A DNA stretch of 64,000 nt from Parazoarcus communis SWub3 = DSM 12120 (lineage in GTDB: Bacteria > Pseudomonadota > Gammaproteobacteria > Burkholderiales > Rhodocyclaceae): positions 62,001 through 126,000 of the forward strand of contig NZ_QKOE01000006.1 in NCBI RefSeq assembly GCF_003226565.1. Reading direction: 5' to 3'. A program made the translations under genes and the position numbers. Below, piece by piece: positions 42,240-52,886 of the stretch. Positions within the stretch are counted from its first letter, which is position 1, and the number at the start of each line of letters is the position of its first letter. The notes beneath the pieces are model-generated. The model was not told the DNA's origin, did no database searches, and saw only the letters and a program-made list of their open reading frames with translations.

Positions 42240-43379
42240 TCAGCGCAATTCCTGCTGCAGCAGACCCAGCATGCGGCGTGCAGTCTCGGATTTGTCCACA
42301 CCGCCTTCGCGCGTCAACACGGTTACTGTGGTCGCATTGCCCTGCCCCTTCAGGCTCAGACGATACTCGCCGCCGGACTCGGCAGGCTTGTCACTGCTGC
42401 GCCAGAAGGCCAGCTTGGACAAAAAGCCTTCACTCTTCTTGCTGTTGTTGTCGACATCCGGATCAACATAGCGAACGAAGTAAAGTCCCTGAGTGCGATC
42501 ACGATCCTCAACGGTGAAGCCGATACGATCGAGCGCCAGACCGACACGCCGCCAGGCGCGATCAAAGGCTTCGTCAACCTGCAGCGCCACCTCGCCCCCC
42601 TCGGTGGCAGTGACCTTGGCGCGCTCGCCAGCAGGCGGAGCACTGACCAGTGCAGCCTGCGCGCGCGCTTCGTCAGCCCCAAGGCGAATCATCAGCCGAC
42701 GCAGCATCTCGGCCTCGAGTTCGGGATCAGCCGGACGCGGTTGCCAGATGGTGGAATCCTTGGCCTCGGTGGGGTAGATCTCCATCATGCCGCGATGGCT
42801 GATGTAGATCTCGACCGTGCCGTCACGCCCCACTTCCAGTCGGGTGCGGAACTTGTCGCGCTCCGGCGTGGAAAACAGACCATCGAACACCCGACCCAGT
42901 GCCGAACGCACGAAATCCTGCTGGATCTTGGCTCTATCCTCAGCCCAGTCGGTTTCCAGCACACCGATCTCGGGGCTGTCGATATTGAGGATGAAGCCAA
43001 GCTCCAACCAGAAATCCTTGACCTGCGGCCACAGGGTTTCCACATTACCCGGCACCACCAGCCAGCGCTGGGTGCCTGCACGCTCGATACGCATGTTCTC
43101 GGGTTGTGGCATCACCGTGTTGGCAGCGCCTGCCGCCGGCTGTCCCGCGCGATCGGCGTTATAGGCCGAATAGGTCGCCACGCCACGCGGCGACACGTCC
43201 GGCACGGCAAAGCGATCGTCACGCGTCGGAGCGGTGAGATCAGGCGGGATTTCCAGCGGAGCGACCTGACGGGCACTCTTGTAGTCGATACGCTTTGATT
43301 CAAGCAATGAACCCGAGCAGCCGGCCAACGTCAGCGACACGGCAAGCAGGGAAGCGGAAGTGCGCAGGGAGCGATTCAT
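42240..43379 (-). CDS. bamC: outer membrane assembly lipoprotein BamC
   Basis: 379 residues. Signal peptide and lipobox LAGC (Cys about 21). An unstructured N-terminal lasso (YKSARQVAPLEIPPDLTAP) precedes two helix-grip domains (about 100-220, 245-375), as in NlpB/BamC, which binds BamD in the BAM complex. It lies 24 bases downstream of dapA, a known pairing. Confidence 0.93.
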   Translation of the reverse strand: MNRSLRTSASLLAVSLTLAGCSGSLLESKRIDYKSARQVAPLEIPPDLTAPTRDDRFAVPDVSPRGVATYSAYNADRAGQPAAGAANTVMPQPENMRIERAGTQRWLVVPGNVETLWPQVKDFWLELGFILNIDSPEIGVLETDWAEDRAKIQQDFVRSALGRVFDGLFSTPERDKFRTRLEVGRDGTVEIYISHRGMMEIYPTEAKDSTIWQPRPADPELEAEMLRRLMIRLGADEARAQAALVSAPPAGERAKVTATEGGEVALQVDEAFDRAWRRVGLALDRIGFTVEDRDRTQGLYFVRYVDPDVDNNSKKSEGFLSKLAFWRSSDKPAESGGEYRLSLKGQGNATTVTVLTREGGVDKSETARRMLGLLQQELR

Positions 43380-43403
43380 GAGGTTCCTGAGGGGAAAAAC
43401 GGA

Positions 43404-44282
43404 TCAGATATTGATGCCAGCCTGACGCATGGCGAGACGAACACGTTCGTGACAGGCCTCGGCCAAGGGCGTCAGCGGCAACCGGAGCGCACCGCCAATC
43501 AGCCCCATCTGCGCCACTGCCCACTTCACCGGAATCGGGTTGGCTTCGCAGAACAACTGCCGGTGCAGACCAACCAGACGCGCGTTGATCTCACGTGCCG
43601 TGCGGGCATCCCCCGACAGTGCGGCAGCGCACATGTCGTGCATGGCACGCGGCGCAACGTTGGCAGTGACTGAGATCGTGCCGTGCCCGCCAAGTAGCAG
43701 GAAAGCAGCCACCGTCATGTCATCACCGCTATACAGGGCAAAGTCCTTCGGTGCGCGCTCGATCAGGTCGCAGGCACGATCAATGCTGCCGGTCGCATCC
43801 TTGACACCGATGATGTTGGGGATCTGAGCCAGCCGCAGGGTGGTGTCGTTGGACAGGTCTGCCACCGTACGCCCCGGCACGTTGTACAGGATCAGCGGCA
43901 ACTCCACCGCCTCGGCGATGGTGCGGAAGTGCTGGTACAGCCCTTCCTGAGTGGGCCGGTTGTAATACGGCACCACCGACAGATGGGCAGTGGCCCCTGC
44001 CTTCTGCGCAAAACGAGCCAAGGCCACCGCCTCGGCAGTCGAGTTTGCCCCGGTGCCGGCGATGACCGGGATGCGTCCGGCAGCGTGCTCGACACACACC
44101 CGGATCAGTTCGCAGTGTTCATCGACATTGACGGTAGGCGACTCACCGGTGGTACCCACCACGACGATGCCGTCAGTGCCTTCGGCGACATGCCAGTCCA
44201 CCAGGCTGCGCAGGCGTTCAAAATCAAGGCTGCCGTCTTCATGCATCGGCGTGACGATGGCGACAATCGATCCGGTAATCAT
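43404..44282 (-). CDS. dapA: 4-hydroxy-tetrahydrodipicolinate synthase
   Basis: 292 residues from ATG 44282; the TTG at 44294 in frame is less likely. TIM-barrel aldolase: GTTGESPT phosphate loop (about 43-50), Tyr in [10 protein letters not shown] and the Schiff-base Lys in [11 protein letters not shown] (about 161). It makes the lysine/diaminopimelate ring precursor from pyruvate and aspartate semialdehyde. It is followed by bamC. Confidence 0.97.
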   Translation of the reverse strand: MITGSIVAIVTPMHEDGSLDFERLRSLVDWHVAEGTDGIVVVGTTGESPTVNVDEHCELIRVCVEHAAGRIPVIAGTGANSTAEAVALARFAQKAGATAHLSVVPYYNRPTQEGLYQHFRTIAEAVELPLILYNVPGRTVADLSNDTTLRLAQIPNIIGVKDATGSIDRACDLIERAPKDFALYSGDDMTVAAFLLLGGHGTISVTANVAPRAMHDMCAAALSGDARTAREINARLVGLHRQLFCEANPIPVKWAVAQMGLIGGALRLPLTPLAEACHERVRLAMRQAGINI

Positions 44283-44375
44283 GGCTATGGCCAAAACGAT
44301 AAAAACACGATTCTAACCGATCGTCGCCAGTCGGCTAGTCCCGCGCGCAGATCGGCGGGACAGAACTGCGCAGGC

Positions 44376-45302
44376 TCAAAGGTCAGCCAGCGCCTTGATG
44401 TGCGAAACCACCGACCGCGCCAGCGAACTGAGCGAGTACCCCCCCTCGAGGATCGAGACAATCCGCTTGTGACCGCAGTCTTCGGCCAGCGCCTTGATCT
44501 GCTGGGTCACCCAGATGTAGTCGGACTCGACCAGACCCAGTGAGCCCATGTCATCCTCGTAGTGGGCATCGAACCCGGCCGAAATGAAGATGGCCTGCGG
44601 ATTGTGATTACGCAGGTTCGGAATCCAGATATCGCTGACCACCTGGCGGAACGCATCGCCCCGGGTGCCGGCGGGCACCGGCACATTGCACATGTGCGCA
44701 GGCGGGTTGTCTGCACCACTATAGGGATAGAAGGGATGCTGGAAGATGCTGGCCATCATCACCCGCGGATCATTGCGGAAGATGTCCTCGGTACCGTTGC
44801 CGTGATGGACATCGAAATCAATGATCGCCACCCGCTCCAGACCGTGCACTTCAGTGGCATGGCGGGCCGCAACCGCAACGTTGTTGATGAAGCAGAACCC
44901 CATGGCCTTGCCATGCTCGGCATGATGACCGGGCGGGCGGACGGCACAGAAAGCGTTCTCGACCTCGCCCTTGAGCACCAGATCGGTAGCCAGCACCCCG
45001 GCACCAGCCGAGCGCAAGGCCGCCTTCATGGTATTGGGGCTCATCGCGGTGTCAGGGTCGAGGTGACGGATGCCGTGCTCGGGCACACTGGCCTGCAACT
45101 CGTCAAAGTAGCTCTGGGCATGTGCACGCACCACCTGCTCGGCAGTCGCCAGCGGCGCGTCGTAGAAAGACAGATACAGGTCCAGCCCTGCCGCAATCAG
45201 GCGATCGTTGATCGCAGCCAGCCGGTCGGGACACTCCGGATGGTGTGCTCCCATGTCGTGCAACCAGCAATCGCGGTGCGTGATGAATGCCGTTGTCGTC
45301 AT
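44376..45302 (-). CDS. histone deacetylase-family (AcuC-like) enzyme
   Basis: 308 residues. Zinc amidohydrolase motifs: AVRPPGHHAEHG (catalytic His pair, about 121-132), DFDVHHGNGTEDIF (Zn-binding Asp and His), AGFDAH (second Zn Asp). Class II-like bacterial deacetylases act on acetylated lysine or acetylpolyamine. Substrate is unknown here. It is divergent from the MoxR operon. Confidence 0.93.
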   Translation of the reverse strand: MTTTAFITHRDCWLHDMGAHHPECPDRLAAINDRLIAAGLDLYLSFYDAPLATAEQVVRAHAQSYFDELQASVPEHGIRHLDPDTAMSPNTMKAALRSAGAGVLATDLVLKGEVENAFCAVRPPGHHAEHGKAMGFCFINNVAVAARHATEVHGLERVAIIDFDVHHGNGTEDIFRNDPRVMMASIFQHPFYPYSGADNPPAHMCNVPVPAGTRGDAFRQVVSDIWIPNLRNHNPQAIFISAGFDAHYEDDMGSLGLVESDYIWVTQQIKALAEDCGHKRIVSILEGGYSLSSLARSVVSHIKALADL

Positions 45303-45442
45303 ACCCCTCCTCTCCCGATAAGGGCGAACTTTCTGTTGCGGACTGTTTCAAACAGCCCTGCGGTGATGGCCCATGGTACGGGCTCGCGATCTTTGTCGTC
45401 TATTATCACCGCTTCCCGTCCAATTTCACAGTACGAGCCAAC

Positions 45443-46360
45443 ATGCCCCAGCGCCCTGCAAACCGGCTTCTAGAGGCCGCCAGCCAGATCATTCTGGGGA
45501 AGACCCACGAACTTCAACTCGCACTCTCCTGTCTGATCGCGCGCGGTCATCTGCTGATAGAGGACGTTCCCGGTGTCGGCAAGACCACCCTGGCCCACGC
45601 CCTGGCGCGCCTGATCGGCCTGCACTTCCAGCGCATCCAGTTCACCAGCGACCTGCTGCCCGCCGACATCGTCGGCGTGTCGATCTTCGATCGGGATACC
45701 AGTCACTTTCGTTTCCACCCCGGACCGGTGTTCGCGCAACTGATTCTGGCTGACGAAGTCAATCGTGCCACACCCAAGACCCAGAGCGCGCTGCTTGAAG
45801 CCATGGAGGAGCGGCAGATCACCGCCGACGGCAGCACCATGCCCCTGCCCGAACCTTTCTTCGTCATGGCAACGCAGAACCCGTCGTCGCAGATCGGCAC
45901 CTTTCCGTTACCCGAAAGCCAGCTCGACCGCTTCCTGATGCGCATCCAGCTCGGCTACCCCGACCGCAGCGCCGAGCGCGCGTTACTGATGGGTAAGGCC
46001 CGACGGGAAATCATCGAACATCAACCACCGGTGATCACCCCGGATGACCTGCTTGCCCTTCAGGAAGAGGCACAATCCCTGCTGATCGCTGAACGCCTGA
46101 TTGACTATGTACAGGATCTGCTCGCAGCGACACGCCAGGCAGGGGAATACCTCGGCGGCCTGAGCCCACGCGCCGGACTTGGCCTGCTCGCCGCCGCACG
46201 TGCCTGGGCCTTGATCGAAGGGCGCGACCACGTGCTGCCGGAGGACATCCAGCGTGTATTCCCCCACATCGCAGCTCATCGGCTACAGCGCGCGGGGGAC
46301 GGCCGCCACCCTGGCCCAGCCGAGTTGGCGCGCCTGCTGCAGTCCGTACCCTTGCGCTGA
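45443..46360 (+). CDS. MoxR-family AAA+ ATPase
   Basis: 305 residues from ATG 45443; the frame is open further up but has no family homology there. Walker A VPGVGKTT (about 41-48), Walker B LILADEVN (about 105), and the sensor segment ATQNPSSQIGTFPLPESQLDRF are all present. MoxR proteins work as chaperones with the DUF58 (VWA-like) partner encoded next, with ATG overlapping this stop by one base. Confidence 0.95.
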   Translation: MPQRPANRLLEAASQIILGKTHELQLALSCLIARGHLLIEDVPGVGKTTLAHALARLIGLHFQRIQFTSDLLPADIVGVSIFDRDTSHFRFHPGPVFAQLILADEVNRATPKTQSALLEAMEERQITADGSTMPLPEPFFVMATQNPSSQIGTFPLPESQLDRFLMRIQLGYPDRSAERALLMGKARREIIEHQPPVITPDDLLALQEEAQSLLIAERLIDYVQDLLAATRQAGEYLGGLSPRAGLGLLAAARAWALIEGRDHVLPEDIQRVFPHIAAHRLQRAGDGRHPGPAELARLLQSVPLR

Positions 46361-47361
46361 TGGTGCCGCGTCCCACCTTGCGCCACCGCATGAACCAGGC
46401 TGTCGATCGCTGGCTGTTCCGCCTTGGGGCCCCGGAAACGGAGCCCATCGTACTGCGCCAGCGCCGAATTTACGTACTACCGACCCGTGCCGGCTACGGC
46501 TTCGCCCTCGCCCTGCTGGTGATGCTGATCGCATCACTCAATTACAACCTCAGCCTGGGCTATGCACTCACCTTCCTGCTGGGCGGCATGGCTATCGCCA
46601 GCATCATCCACGCCTTCCGCAACCTGCTTGGCATCAGCCTTCGCGCAGGTCGTGGGGAACCGGCTTTCGCAGGAGAGAACGCCATATTCCACCTAAGGGT
46701 CGATAATCCACGTCACCGCCGCCGCCCAGCGCTGCGCCTGAGCACCCGCGACGGCGCCACGCTGTTCGACCTTGCCGCAGATGAGAGCTCCGAAGTCAGC
46801 TTGACACTGCCCACCCACCAACGCGGCGTCCTGCCGCTCGGCCGCACCCGGATCGAAACCACCTGGCCCCTCGGATTGATCCGGGCATGGAGTGTCTTCA
46901 TCCCTGCCATCGAAACCATCGTCTATCCTGCTCCAGAGCCGACACCGCCTCCTCTCCCTGCGCGCCCAGCGGGCAACAGCAGCACTGGAATGCGCAGCAC
47001 GGGTGGGGGTGATGACGATTTCACCGGACTGCGCAGTCATCAGCAATCAGACTCTCCCCGCCATCTGGCGTGGAAGGCCTATGCCCGTGGTGGGCCACTG
47101 ATGACCAAGCAGTTCGCCGCCGTCGAGGGTGGTGAGGTCGAGCTCGACTGGCAGGCCACACCGGACCACCTGGACGATGAAGCCCGTTTGTCACGACTGA
47201 GCGCGTGGCTGCTGGCCGCCGAGCAGTCCGGCGCACGCTACGCCTTGCGCCTGCCGATGCAGAACATCCCGGCTGCACACGGCACGACGCACCTGCATCG
47301 CTGCCTGCGCGCACTGGCCCTGTTCGCCTCCCCTGCTGAAGGCGCACGCCATGCACCCTGA
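46360..47361 (+). CDS. DUF58 domain membrane protein
   Basis: 333 residues. Two hydrophobic helices (about 45-85) are followed by a periplasmic or cytoplasmic beta region and the DUF58 segment (DFTGLRSHQQSDSPRHLAWKAYARGG, about 220-245), here with the motif around the D-W dyad. It is made after MoxR with a one-base TGATG overlap and overlaps TgpA by 11 bases, so translation is coupled. MoxR-DUF58-TgpA trios are common and probably act in envelope or peptidase complex assembly. Confidence 0.93.
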   Translation: MVPRPTLRHRMNQAVDRWLFRLGAPETEPIVLRQRRIYVLPTRAGYGFALALLVMLIASLNYNLSLGYALTFLLGGMAIASIIHAFRNLLGISLRAGRGEPAFAGENAIFHLRVDNPRHRRRPALRLSTRDGATLFDLAADESSEVSLTLPTHQRGVLPLGRTRIETTWPLGLIRAWSVFIPAIETIVYPAPEPTPPPLPARPAGNSSTGMRSTGGGDDDFTGLRSHQQSDSPRHLAWKAYARGGPLMTKQFAAVEGGEVELDWQATPDHLDDEARLSRLSAWLLAAEQSGARYALRLPMQNIPAAHGTTHLHRCLRALALFASPAEGARHAP

Positions 47362-49306
47362 CACAGCGACAGACAGCCTGCGCAGGGATCAAGGCAGCTG
47401 GTTGCTCGGTGCAGCAGCGCTGACCCTGGCCCCCCATGTCGACACGCTCCCCACTTGGGTTGCGGTGCTGGCATTCGGCCTGCTCGGCTGGCGCGCATCG
47501 CTGCTATGGCGAGGACGCATGGCCACCAGCAAGTGGCTTGTGCTGATGCTTGCGCTCGCCGCGGGCATCGCCGTCCGATTCGAGTTTGGTCATTTTTTTG
47601 GCAAGGATCCGGGCGTCGCCCTGCTCGCCATCCTGCTTGGCCTGAAATTGCTGGAAACGCGCACCATGCGCGATATCCACGCTGCCGTCCTGCTGTGCTT
47701 CTTCCTCCAGCTCGCGGTGTTCCTGGAGAATCAATCCCCCCTATTTGCACTACTTGCGCTTGGCGCCTGCCTGCTGTCCATCGGCAGCCTGCTCGCACTC
47801 ACCGATCCGCATGCCAGCCAGCGCGAACGCCTGCGCACCAGCGCTCTGCTGCTCGTGCAGGGCCTGCCTTTCATGCTGACCCTGTTCGTGCTGTTTCCAA
47901 GAGTACAGGGTCCGTTGTGGGGCCTGCCCGCCGATGCACACCGTGCAGTCACCGGCCTATCCGACAGCATGAGCCCCGGTTCCATTGCCGAGCTCAGCCA
48001 ATCAAGCGAGATCGCCTTTCGGGCAGCATTCGAAGAGGCTCCACCGCCCCCCCACCTGCGCTACTGGCGGGGGCCGGTACTGACACATTTCGACGGCAGC
48101 ACCTGGCGCGCCAGCCGTCACGAGCGGGCTGAGCACCCCTACTACACCCCTGCGGGGCCCCAGTTGCGCTACCAGTTGACGCTGGAAGCGCATAACCAGC
48201 ACTGGCTGCTGGCAATGGATTTCGCAGGCGGACCAGTCGATGGCATACGCTTTGGTAGTGACTATCAGGCGCTGAGCGTACAACCCGTGCGCACCCGCAG
48301 CCGGTTCGAACTCAACGCCTACCCCGAAACCCCGGTCGGTGTCGACGAATCATCCCGGGTGCTCGATAGCGCCCGGCGCCTGCCGGCGGATGGCAACCCG
48401 CGGAGCAGACAACTGGTTGCCGAATTGAGTGCCGACACGCCGACACCGGCAATCTTGCTCGAACGCGTCATCGATTACCTGCGTCAGAGCGAGTTGCGTT
48501 ACACCCTGCGTCCGCCATTGATGCGCGAGGATAGCGTAGATACCTTCCTGTTCGTGGCCCAACGGGGATTCTGCGAACACTTCTCGTCGGCCTTCGTCTT
48601 CCTGATGCGTGCAGCAGGTGTTCCGGCGCGCGTGGTCACCGGCTACCAGGGCGGCGAGATCAACCCGGTTGATGGCAGTCTGGTGGTCCGCCAGTCCGAT
48701 GCCCACGCCTGGGCCGAGGTCTGGCTGGACGGTCGAGGCTGGGTCCGGGTCGACCCGACCGCGCTCGCCGCCCCCCAGCGTATCGAATCCGGGCTGTCCG
48801 CCGCCCTGCCCGCGGGTGAGGCACTGCCACTGCTGATGCGCCCGGAAATGGCCTGGTTGCGTACGCTTCGCCATCAATGGGACGCGGCATCGAATCACTG
48901 GAATCAGTGGGTTCTTGGCTACAATCAGGCACGTCAGCTCGAGTTGCTGTCCGAACTCGGCCTCGACACCCCCCACTGGCAGGTCTTGATCGGTGGCATG
49001 ATGCTGGCCGTCCTGGTGGTGATGGCAGCGCTGCTCGCCTGGGCCATGCATTACCGCAACCCTGCGGATGCACTGGACAAAGCCTGGGCCGCCTTTTCAC
49101 GCAAACTTGCGCACGTGGGCCTGGAGCGCCATCCTGCAGAGGGGCCGCTGGATTACGGTGCTCGCCTGGCCCGTGCCCGTCCGCTTGATGCCAGCGCATT
49201 GCAGGAAATCACCAGCCGCTATGCCGCATTGCGCTACCGACCACCTGCACCCGTACATGAGGTGCTTGAACTGAAACGACGTATCCGGAAGCTGAACCTT
49301 CGATGA
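47351..49306 (+). CDS. tgpA: TgpA-like transglutaminase membrane protein
   Basis: 651 residues. Five or six helices (about 15-175, DUF3488) precede a periplasmic transglutaminase-like domain with the triad Cys in RGFCEHFSSAF, His in SDAHAWAEV and Asp in VRVDPTAL (about 395-475). A final helix (about 555-575) leads to a C-terminal DUF4129 domain. TgpA of Pseudomonas is essential for growth and acts at the envelope. The MltB gene follows with a 4-base overlap. Confidence 0.93.
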   Translation: MHPDTATDSLRRDQGSWLLGAAALTLAPHVDTLPTWVAVLAFGLLGWRASLLWRGRMATSKWLVLMLALAAGIAVRFEFGHFFGKDPGVALLAILLGLKLLETRTMRDIHAAVLLCFFLQLAVFLENQSPLFALLALGACLLSIGSLLALTDPHASQRERLRTSALLLVQGLPFMLTLFVLFPRVQGPLWGLPADAHRAVTGLSDSMSPGSIAELSQSSEIAFRAAFEEAPPPPHLRYWRGPVLTHFDGSTWRASRHERAEHPYYTPAGPQLRYQLTLEAHNQHWLLAMDFAGGPVDGIRFGSDYQALSVQPVRTRSRFELNAYPETPVGVDESSRVLDSARRLPADGNPRSRQLVAELSADTPTPAILLERVIDYLRQSELRYTLRPPLMREDSVDTFLFVAQRGFCEHFSSAFVFLMRAAGVPARVVTGYQGGEINPVDGSLVVRQSDAHAWAEVWLDGRGWVRVDPTALAAPQRIESGLSAALPAGEALPLLMRPEMAWLRTLRHQWDAASNHWNQWVLGYNQARQLELLSELGLDTPHWQVLIGGMMLAVLVVMAALLAWAMHYRNPADALDKAWAAFSRKLAHVGLERHPAEGPLDYGARLARARPLDASALQEITSRYAALRYRPPAPVHEVLELKRRIRKLNLR

Positions 49307-50325
49307 CTTTGCCGACCCGCCAGATCCTGACCCTCACCTCCATCGCCCTGTTTGCGCTGGCCACCATACCCAGCGCATCGGCCAGCTTCGTCGACCGCGA
49401 GGAGGTGCGGACTTTCGTCGAGGACATTGCGACACGCCACAACCTTGATCACGCCCTGCTACTCGACAGCCTCAGCCGTGCTCGCCACGAACCGCGCGTC
49501 ATCAGTCTGATCCGCCCGCCCAGCACGCCAGGCGTGCGCTCCTGGCAACGGTACCGGGCGCGCTTCCTGGACAAGACACGCATTGAGGGCGGCCTGGCTT
49601 TCTGGTCGGAGTATGCCCCTATCCTGAAGATGGCCGAAGAGCGTTACGGCGTACCCGCCGAAGTGATCGTGGCCATCATTGGCGTCGAAACCGTATATGG
49701 CCGCCATACCGGCAACTTCGAAACGCTCTCGGCACTGACCACTCTCGCCTTCGACTATCCGCCGCGCGCCGAACTGTTCCGACGCGAACTGGAAAATTTG
49801 TTCCTGCTCGCACGCGAACAGAACCGCCCCCCCGAGAGCTACCTGGGCTCTTACGCGGGCGCACTGGGTTTTCCGCAGTTCCTGCCCAGCAGCGTGCGGC
49901 ACTACGCAGTGGATTTTGACGCCGACGGCAAGATCGATTTTGACAGTTCGCCGCTGGATGCCATCGGAAGCGTCGCCAATTATCTGCATGTTCATGGCTG
50001 GCAAACCGGCGCACCAGTGGCTGTCATGGCAAGGCTCGGACCGGAGACCGACCCCGCCCCCCTGGTTGCAGCAGGTATCGAACCCAGCCTGTCCCCGGCG
50101 GTATTGTCGGCAGCGGGCATTGGCAGCGCCAACGGCAACATGATTGATGCAAACGCGACCCTGGTGGATCTTGTGACGCCGGGTGCGGCAACCGAGTACT
50201 GGCTTGGCTATCGAAACTTCTACGTCATCACCCGCTACAACAAGAGCAGCTTCTACGCGATGTCGGTTTTCGAACTGGCCGAGACACTGCGTCAGCGCCG
50301 GAACGAGGAACTGGCAAAGCGCTGA
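49303..50325 (+). CDS. mltB: lytic murein transglycosylase B
   Basis: 340 residues. Signal peptide (about 1-28, ASAS) without a lipobox Cys at the expected place, so it may be soluble in the periplasm. The catalytic Glu is E129 in IIGVETVYGRHTG. SYAGALGFPQFLPSSVRHYA and the DFDADGKIDF loop (the calcium-binding EF-hand-like site of Slt35) complete the family. It cleaves the MurNAc-GlcNAc bond. It overlaps the TgpA gene, tying the peptidase/transglycosylase to the MoxR group. Confidence 0.93.
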   Translation: MTLPTRQILTLTSIALFALATIPSASASFVDREEVRTFVEDIATRHNLDHALLLDSLSRARHEPRVISLIRPPSTPGVRSWQRYRARFLDKTRIEGGLAFWSEYAPILKMAEERYGVPAEVIVAIIGVETVYGRHTGNFETLSALTTLAFDYPPRAELFRRELENLFLLAREQNRPPESYLGSYAGALGFPQFLPSSVRHYAVDFDADGKIDFDSSPLDAIGSVANYLHVHGWQTGAPVAVMARLGPETDPAPLVAAGIEPSLSPAVLSAAGIGSANGNMIDANATLVDLVTPGAATEYWLGYRNFYVITRYNKSSFYAMSVFELAETLRQRRNEELAKR

Positions 50326-50356
50326 CCCGACGCGGCGGGGGCAACGCAGGATGCGC

Positions 50357-51292
50357 TCAAAGCAAGGCGTCGCGCGAAATACCTCTCCGCTTGAGCGTTC
50401 GCCGCAACTGCCCGAGCGCCTCCAGCTGAATCTGCCGCACCCGCTCGCGCGTCAGATCAAGCTGTAGTGCCAACTCTTCGAGGGTCAACATCTCGCATTC
50501 ATCCAATCCATAACGGTGACGGATGACCAGACGCTGCTTGTCATTGAGCATGTCGATCCAGGCGCGCAGCAAATGCTCGATCTCCGCCGCATGAATCAGG
50601 ATATCAGGAGCCTCGGCGTGCTCATCCGCAAGTGACTCACCGATCGACAGGCTGGGATCGATATCCAGTGGTGCGTCGAGCGAGGCAGTATGCTCGCTCA
50701 GTGCCAGGATTGCCCGCACCGTCTCGACTGGCTTGTCGAGGCGCATGGCGATCTCTTCGATACTGGACTCACCGTTGGCGGCCGCCTCGATATTGCGCTG
50801 GGTGCGCAATACCTGATTGAGTTCCTTGACCACATGCACCGGGAGACGGATCGTGCGCGACTGGTTCATGATCGCACGCTCGATGTTCTGGCGGATCCAC
50901 CAGGTCGCATAGGTGGAAAAACGGAAGCCACGCTCGGGGTCGAACTTTTCCAGTGCGTGAATCAGGCCGAGATTACCCTCCTCGACAAGATCCAGCAGAG
51001 GGATGCCCCGATTCAGATAGTGCTTGGCAATATTGACCACAAGGCGCAGGTTGCGCTCGATCATGGTCTGTCGGGCCTGGAAATCGCCCTGACGGACACG
51101 CCGTGCCAGCGCGGCCTCCTCATCCGCAGTCAGCAACGGATTGGCCCCGATCTCGTTCAGATAAATCTGCGTGACATCGCTGAGGAACTCGTTCTCGATG
51201 ACAGGCGCCTGTCGGTCGGCGAACACTTCCACCTCGAGGGGAAGGTCCGGATCATGACTCTCGACGTCGTCAGGGATGTCCGGCTCTTCCAT
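50357..51292 (-). CDS. rpoS: RNA polymerase sigma factor RpoS
   Basis: 311 residues. Sigma-70 regions: 1.2 ([27 protein letters not shown]), 2 ([61 protein letters not shown]), 3, and 4.2 ([25 protein letters not shown]). The stationary-phase sigma. It ends the surE-pcm-nlpD-rpoS unit and, as in E. coli, a promoter within nlpD is likely. Confidence 0.96.
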   Translation of the reverse strand: MEEPDIPDDVESHDPDLPLEVEVFADRQAPVIENEFLSDVTQIYLNEIGANPLLTADEEAALARRVRQGDFQARQTMIERNLRLVVNIAKHYLNRGIPLLDLVEEGNLGLIHALEKFDPERGFRFSTYATWWIRQNIERAIMNQSRTIRLPVHVVKELNQVLRTQRNIEAAANGESSIEEIAMRLDKPVETVRAILALSEHTASLDAPLDIDPSLSIGESLADEHAEAPDILIHAAEIEHLLRAWIDMLNDKQRLVIRHRYGLDECEMLTLEELALQLDLTRERVRQIQLEALGQLRRTLKRRGISRDALL

Positions 51293-51303
51293 GGGCCTCC
51301 TCG

Positions 51304-52233
51304 TCAGCGCGCGGGCAGGTACTTCATCGGATCAACCGGCTGCCCCTGTTTGCGAATCTCGAAATGAAGCTTGGGGCGATCGGCATCGGTACTACCCAAC
51401 TCAGCGATCTGCTGCCCCTTGGTGACGGCATCTGCCTCCTTGACCAGCAGTTGCTGGTTATGAGCATAGGCAGTCAGGTAATTGTCGTCATGTTTGATGA
51501 TGACCAGTTTTCCGAGCCCGCGCAAGCCGCTGCCGGCATAGACGACCTTGCCACCAGCCGACGCCAGCACGGGCGTACCCGGCGTACCGGCAATGTCGAT
51601 CCCCTTGTTGCGCAGCTTGGCGTCCCCGCCAACCGGTTCGTCGAAGCCCAGCAGGACCTTGCCTTTGACCGGCCACAGCCACTCACCATCGGGCCCAGGA
51701 AGACGTGGTGCGTCCGCCACGGACGGTGTGGCAGGTTTTGTCTCCACGACCCCTTCAGCGGGTTTCTGCAAACGCGCCCAAGCTTCGTCAGAGTATGGCT
51801 GCTTACCGCCCAGTGGCGTTTGCTTGATGGGCACACCTGCGGTCGCGGTGGCCGTCGGCACCTCGGTACTCATCGGCGGAATCGGCACAGTCACGGCAGG
51901 CTCGGAGACGATCGGGATGGCTTGCGCCACCTCACCACCACCTTCAGGCGCCACACGCAGACTTTGACCGACATGAATCTGGTTCGGATTGGACAAGCCG
52001 TTCCAGGCCACCAGATCCGCAACACTGACACCATACTGTCGCGCCAGGGCGTTGAGGGTATCTCCAGTCTGTACAACGTGCACACCCTTGCGCTCAGCCG
52101 TCGGAGCGGCCTGAGGCATGGAACCAGCATCCCGCACCGGCGCCGTCACCTTGCCTGCACACCCTGCAGTCAGGACAAGCAGAACGGCCAGCCCGGCCAG
52201 TGCACCACGAGAAGTCAGGATTTCCTTGTTCAT
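51304..52233 (-). CDS. nlpD: NlpD-like lipoprotein, LysM and degenerate LytM domains
   Basis: 309 residues. Lipobox TAGC (Cys about 25). LysM (about 50-95, [27 protein letters not shown]) binds peptidoglycan. The C-terminal M23 domain (about 200-309) has lost two of four metal or catalytic residues: NKGIDIAG where HxGxD is expected, and KLHFEIR where HxH is expected. That is the pattern of non-catalytic activators of amidase AmiC in E. coli. Upstream of rpoS in the classic order. Confidence 0.93.
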   Translation of the reverse strand: MNKEILTSRGALAGLAVLLVLTAGCAGKVTAPVRDAGSMPQAAPTAERKGVHVVQTGDTLNALARQYGVSVADLVAWNGLSNPNQIHVGQSLRVAPEGGGEVAQAIPIVSEPAVTVPIPPMSTEVPTATATAGVPIKQTPLGGKQPYSDEAWARLQKPAEGVVETKPATPSVADAPRLPGPDGEWLWPVKGKVLLGFDEPVGGDAKLRNKGIDIAGTPGTPVLASAGGKVVYAGSGLRGLGKLVIIKHDDNYLTAYAHNQQLLVKEADAVTKGQQIAELGSTDADRPKLHFEIRKQGQPVDPMKYLPAR

Positions 52234-52886
52234 TCCGTACCAGTCAGTAGCGGCACGAAGCGCACGGCCTCATGCCAGCTTTCCTTGAACATGTTGCCCT
52301 GGCGCTCAATCATCAGCAGGCGTTGTTCGCCACCACCTACCGGAATGATCAGGCGCCCGCCAGGCGCGAGTTGGTCTTTCAATGCCTGCGGTACCCCCAG
52401 CGCACCCGCAGCCACGATGATACTGTCGAAAGGGGCTGCCTCGGGCAAGCCCATTGAGCCATCAGCATATTTCAGGCGTACATTGGGCAGCCGCAACGGG
52501 CGCAGATTGTCCCGTGCCCGATCGAGTAAGGGACGAATCCGCTCCACTGCATAGACGTCGACCGCCACCTTCGACAGCACCGCAGCCTGATAGCCACAGC
52601 CTGCTCCGATCTCCAGCGTCTTGCCAAGTTCCCGTCCCGAGCGCAATAACTCGATCATGCGAGCTACCACGAAGGGCTGCGAGATGGTCTGCTGAAAACC
52701 GATCGGCAACGCGGTGTCGTCATACGCGCCGTAAGCGAGCCCTTCTTCGACGAACTGGTGGCGTGGAATCTGCCCCATCGCAGCCAGCACCTTTTCGTCC
52801 CGGATACCTTGACTGCGCAGGCGCTCCACCATGCGCGCACGCGTGCGCACCGCATCCGTTTGACGAGGATTCATCGCACCAGCCAA
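52230..52886 (-). CDS. pcm: protein-L-isoaspartate O-methyltransferase
   Basis: 218 residues. Motif I is [14 protein letters not shown] (about 80-93); the typical N-terminus ([59 protein letters not shown]) is clear. It repairs isoaspartyl residues using SAM. It overlaps surE by 16 bases upstream and nlpD by 4 downstream, so the unit is tightly coupled. Confidence 0.97.
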   Translation of the reverse strand: MAGAMNPRQTDAVRTRARMVERLRSQGIRDEKVLAAMGQIPRHQFVEEGLAYGAYDDTALPIGFQQTISQPFVVARMIELLRSGRELGKTLEIGAGCGYQAAVLSKVAVDVYAVERIRPLLDRARDNLRPLRLPNVRLKYADGSMGLPEAAPFDSIIVAAGALGVPQALKDQLAPGGRLIIPVGGGEQRLLMIERQGNMFKESWHEAVRFVPLLTGTE

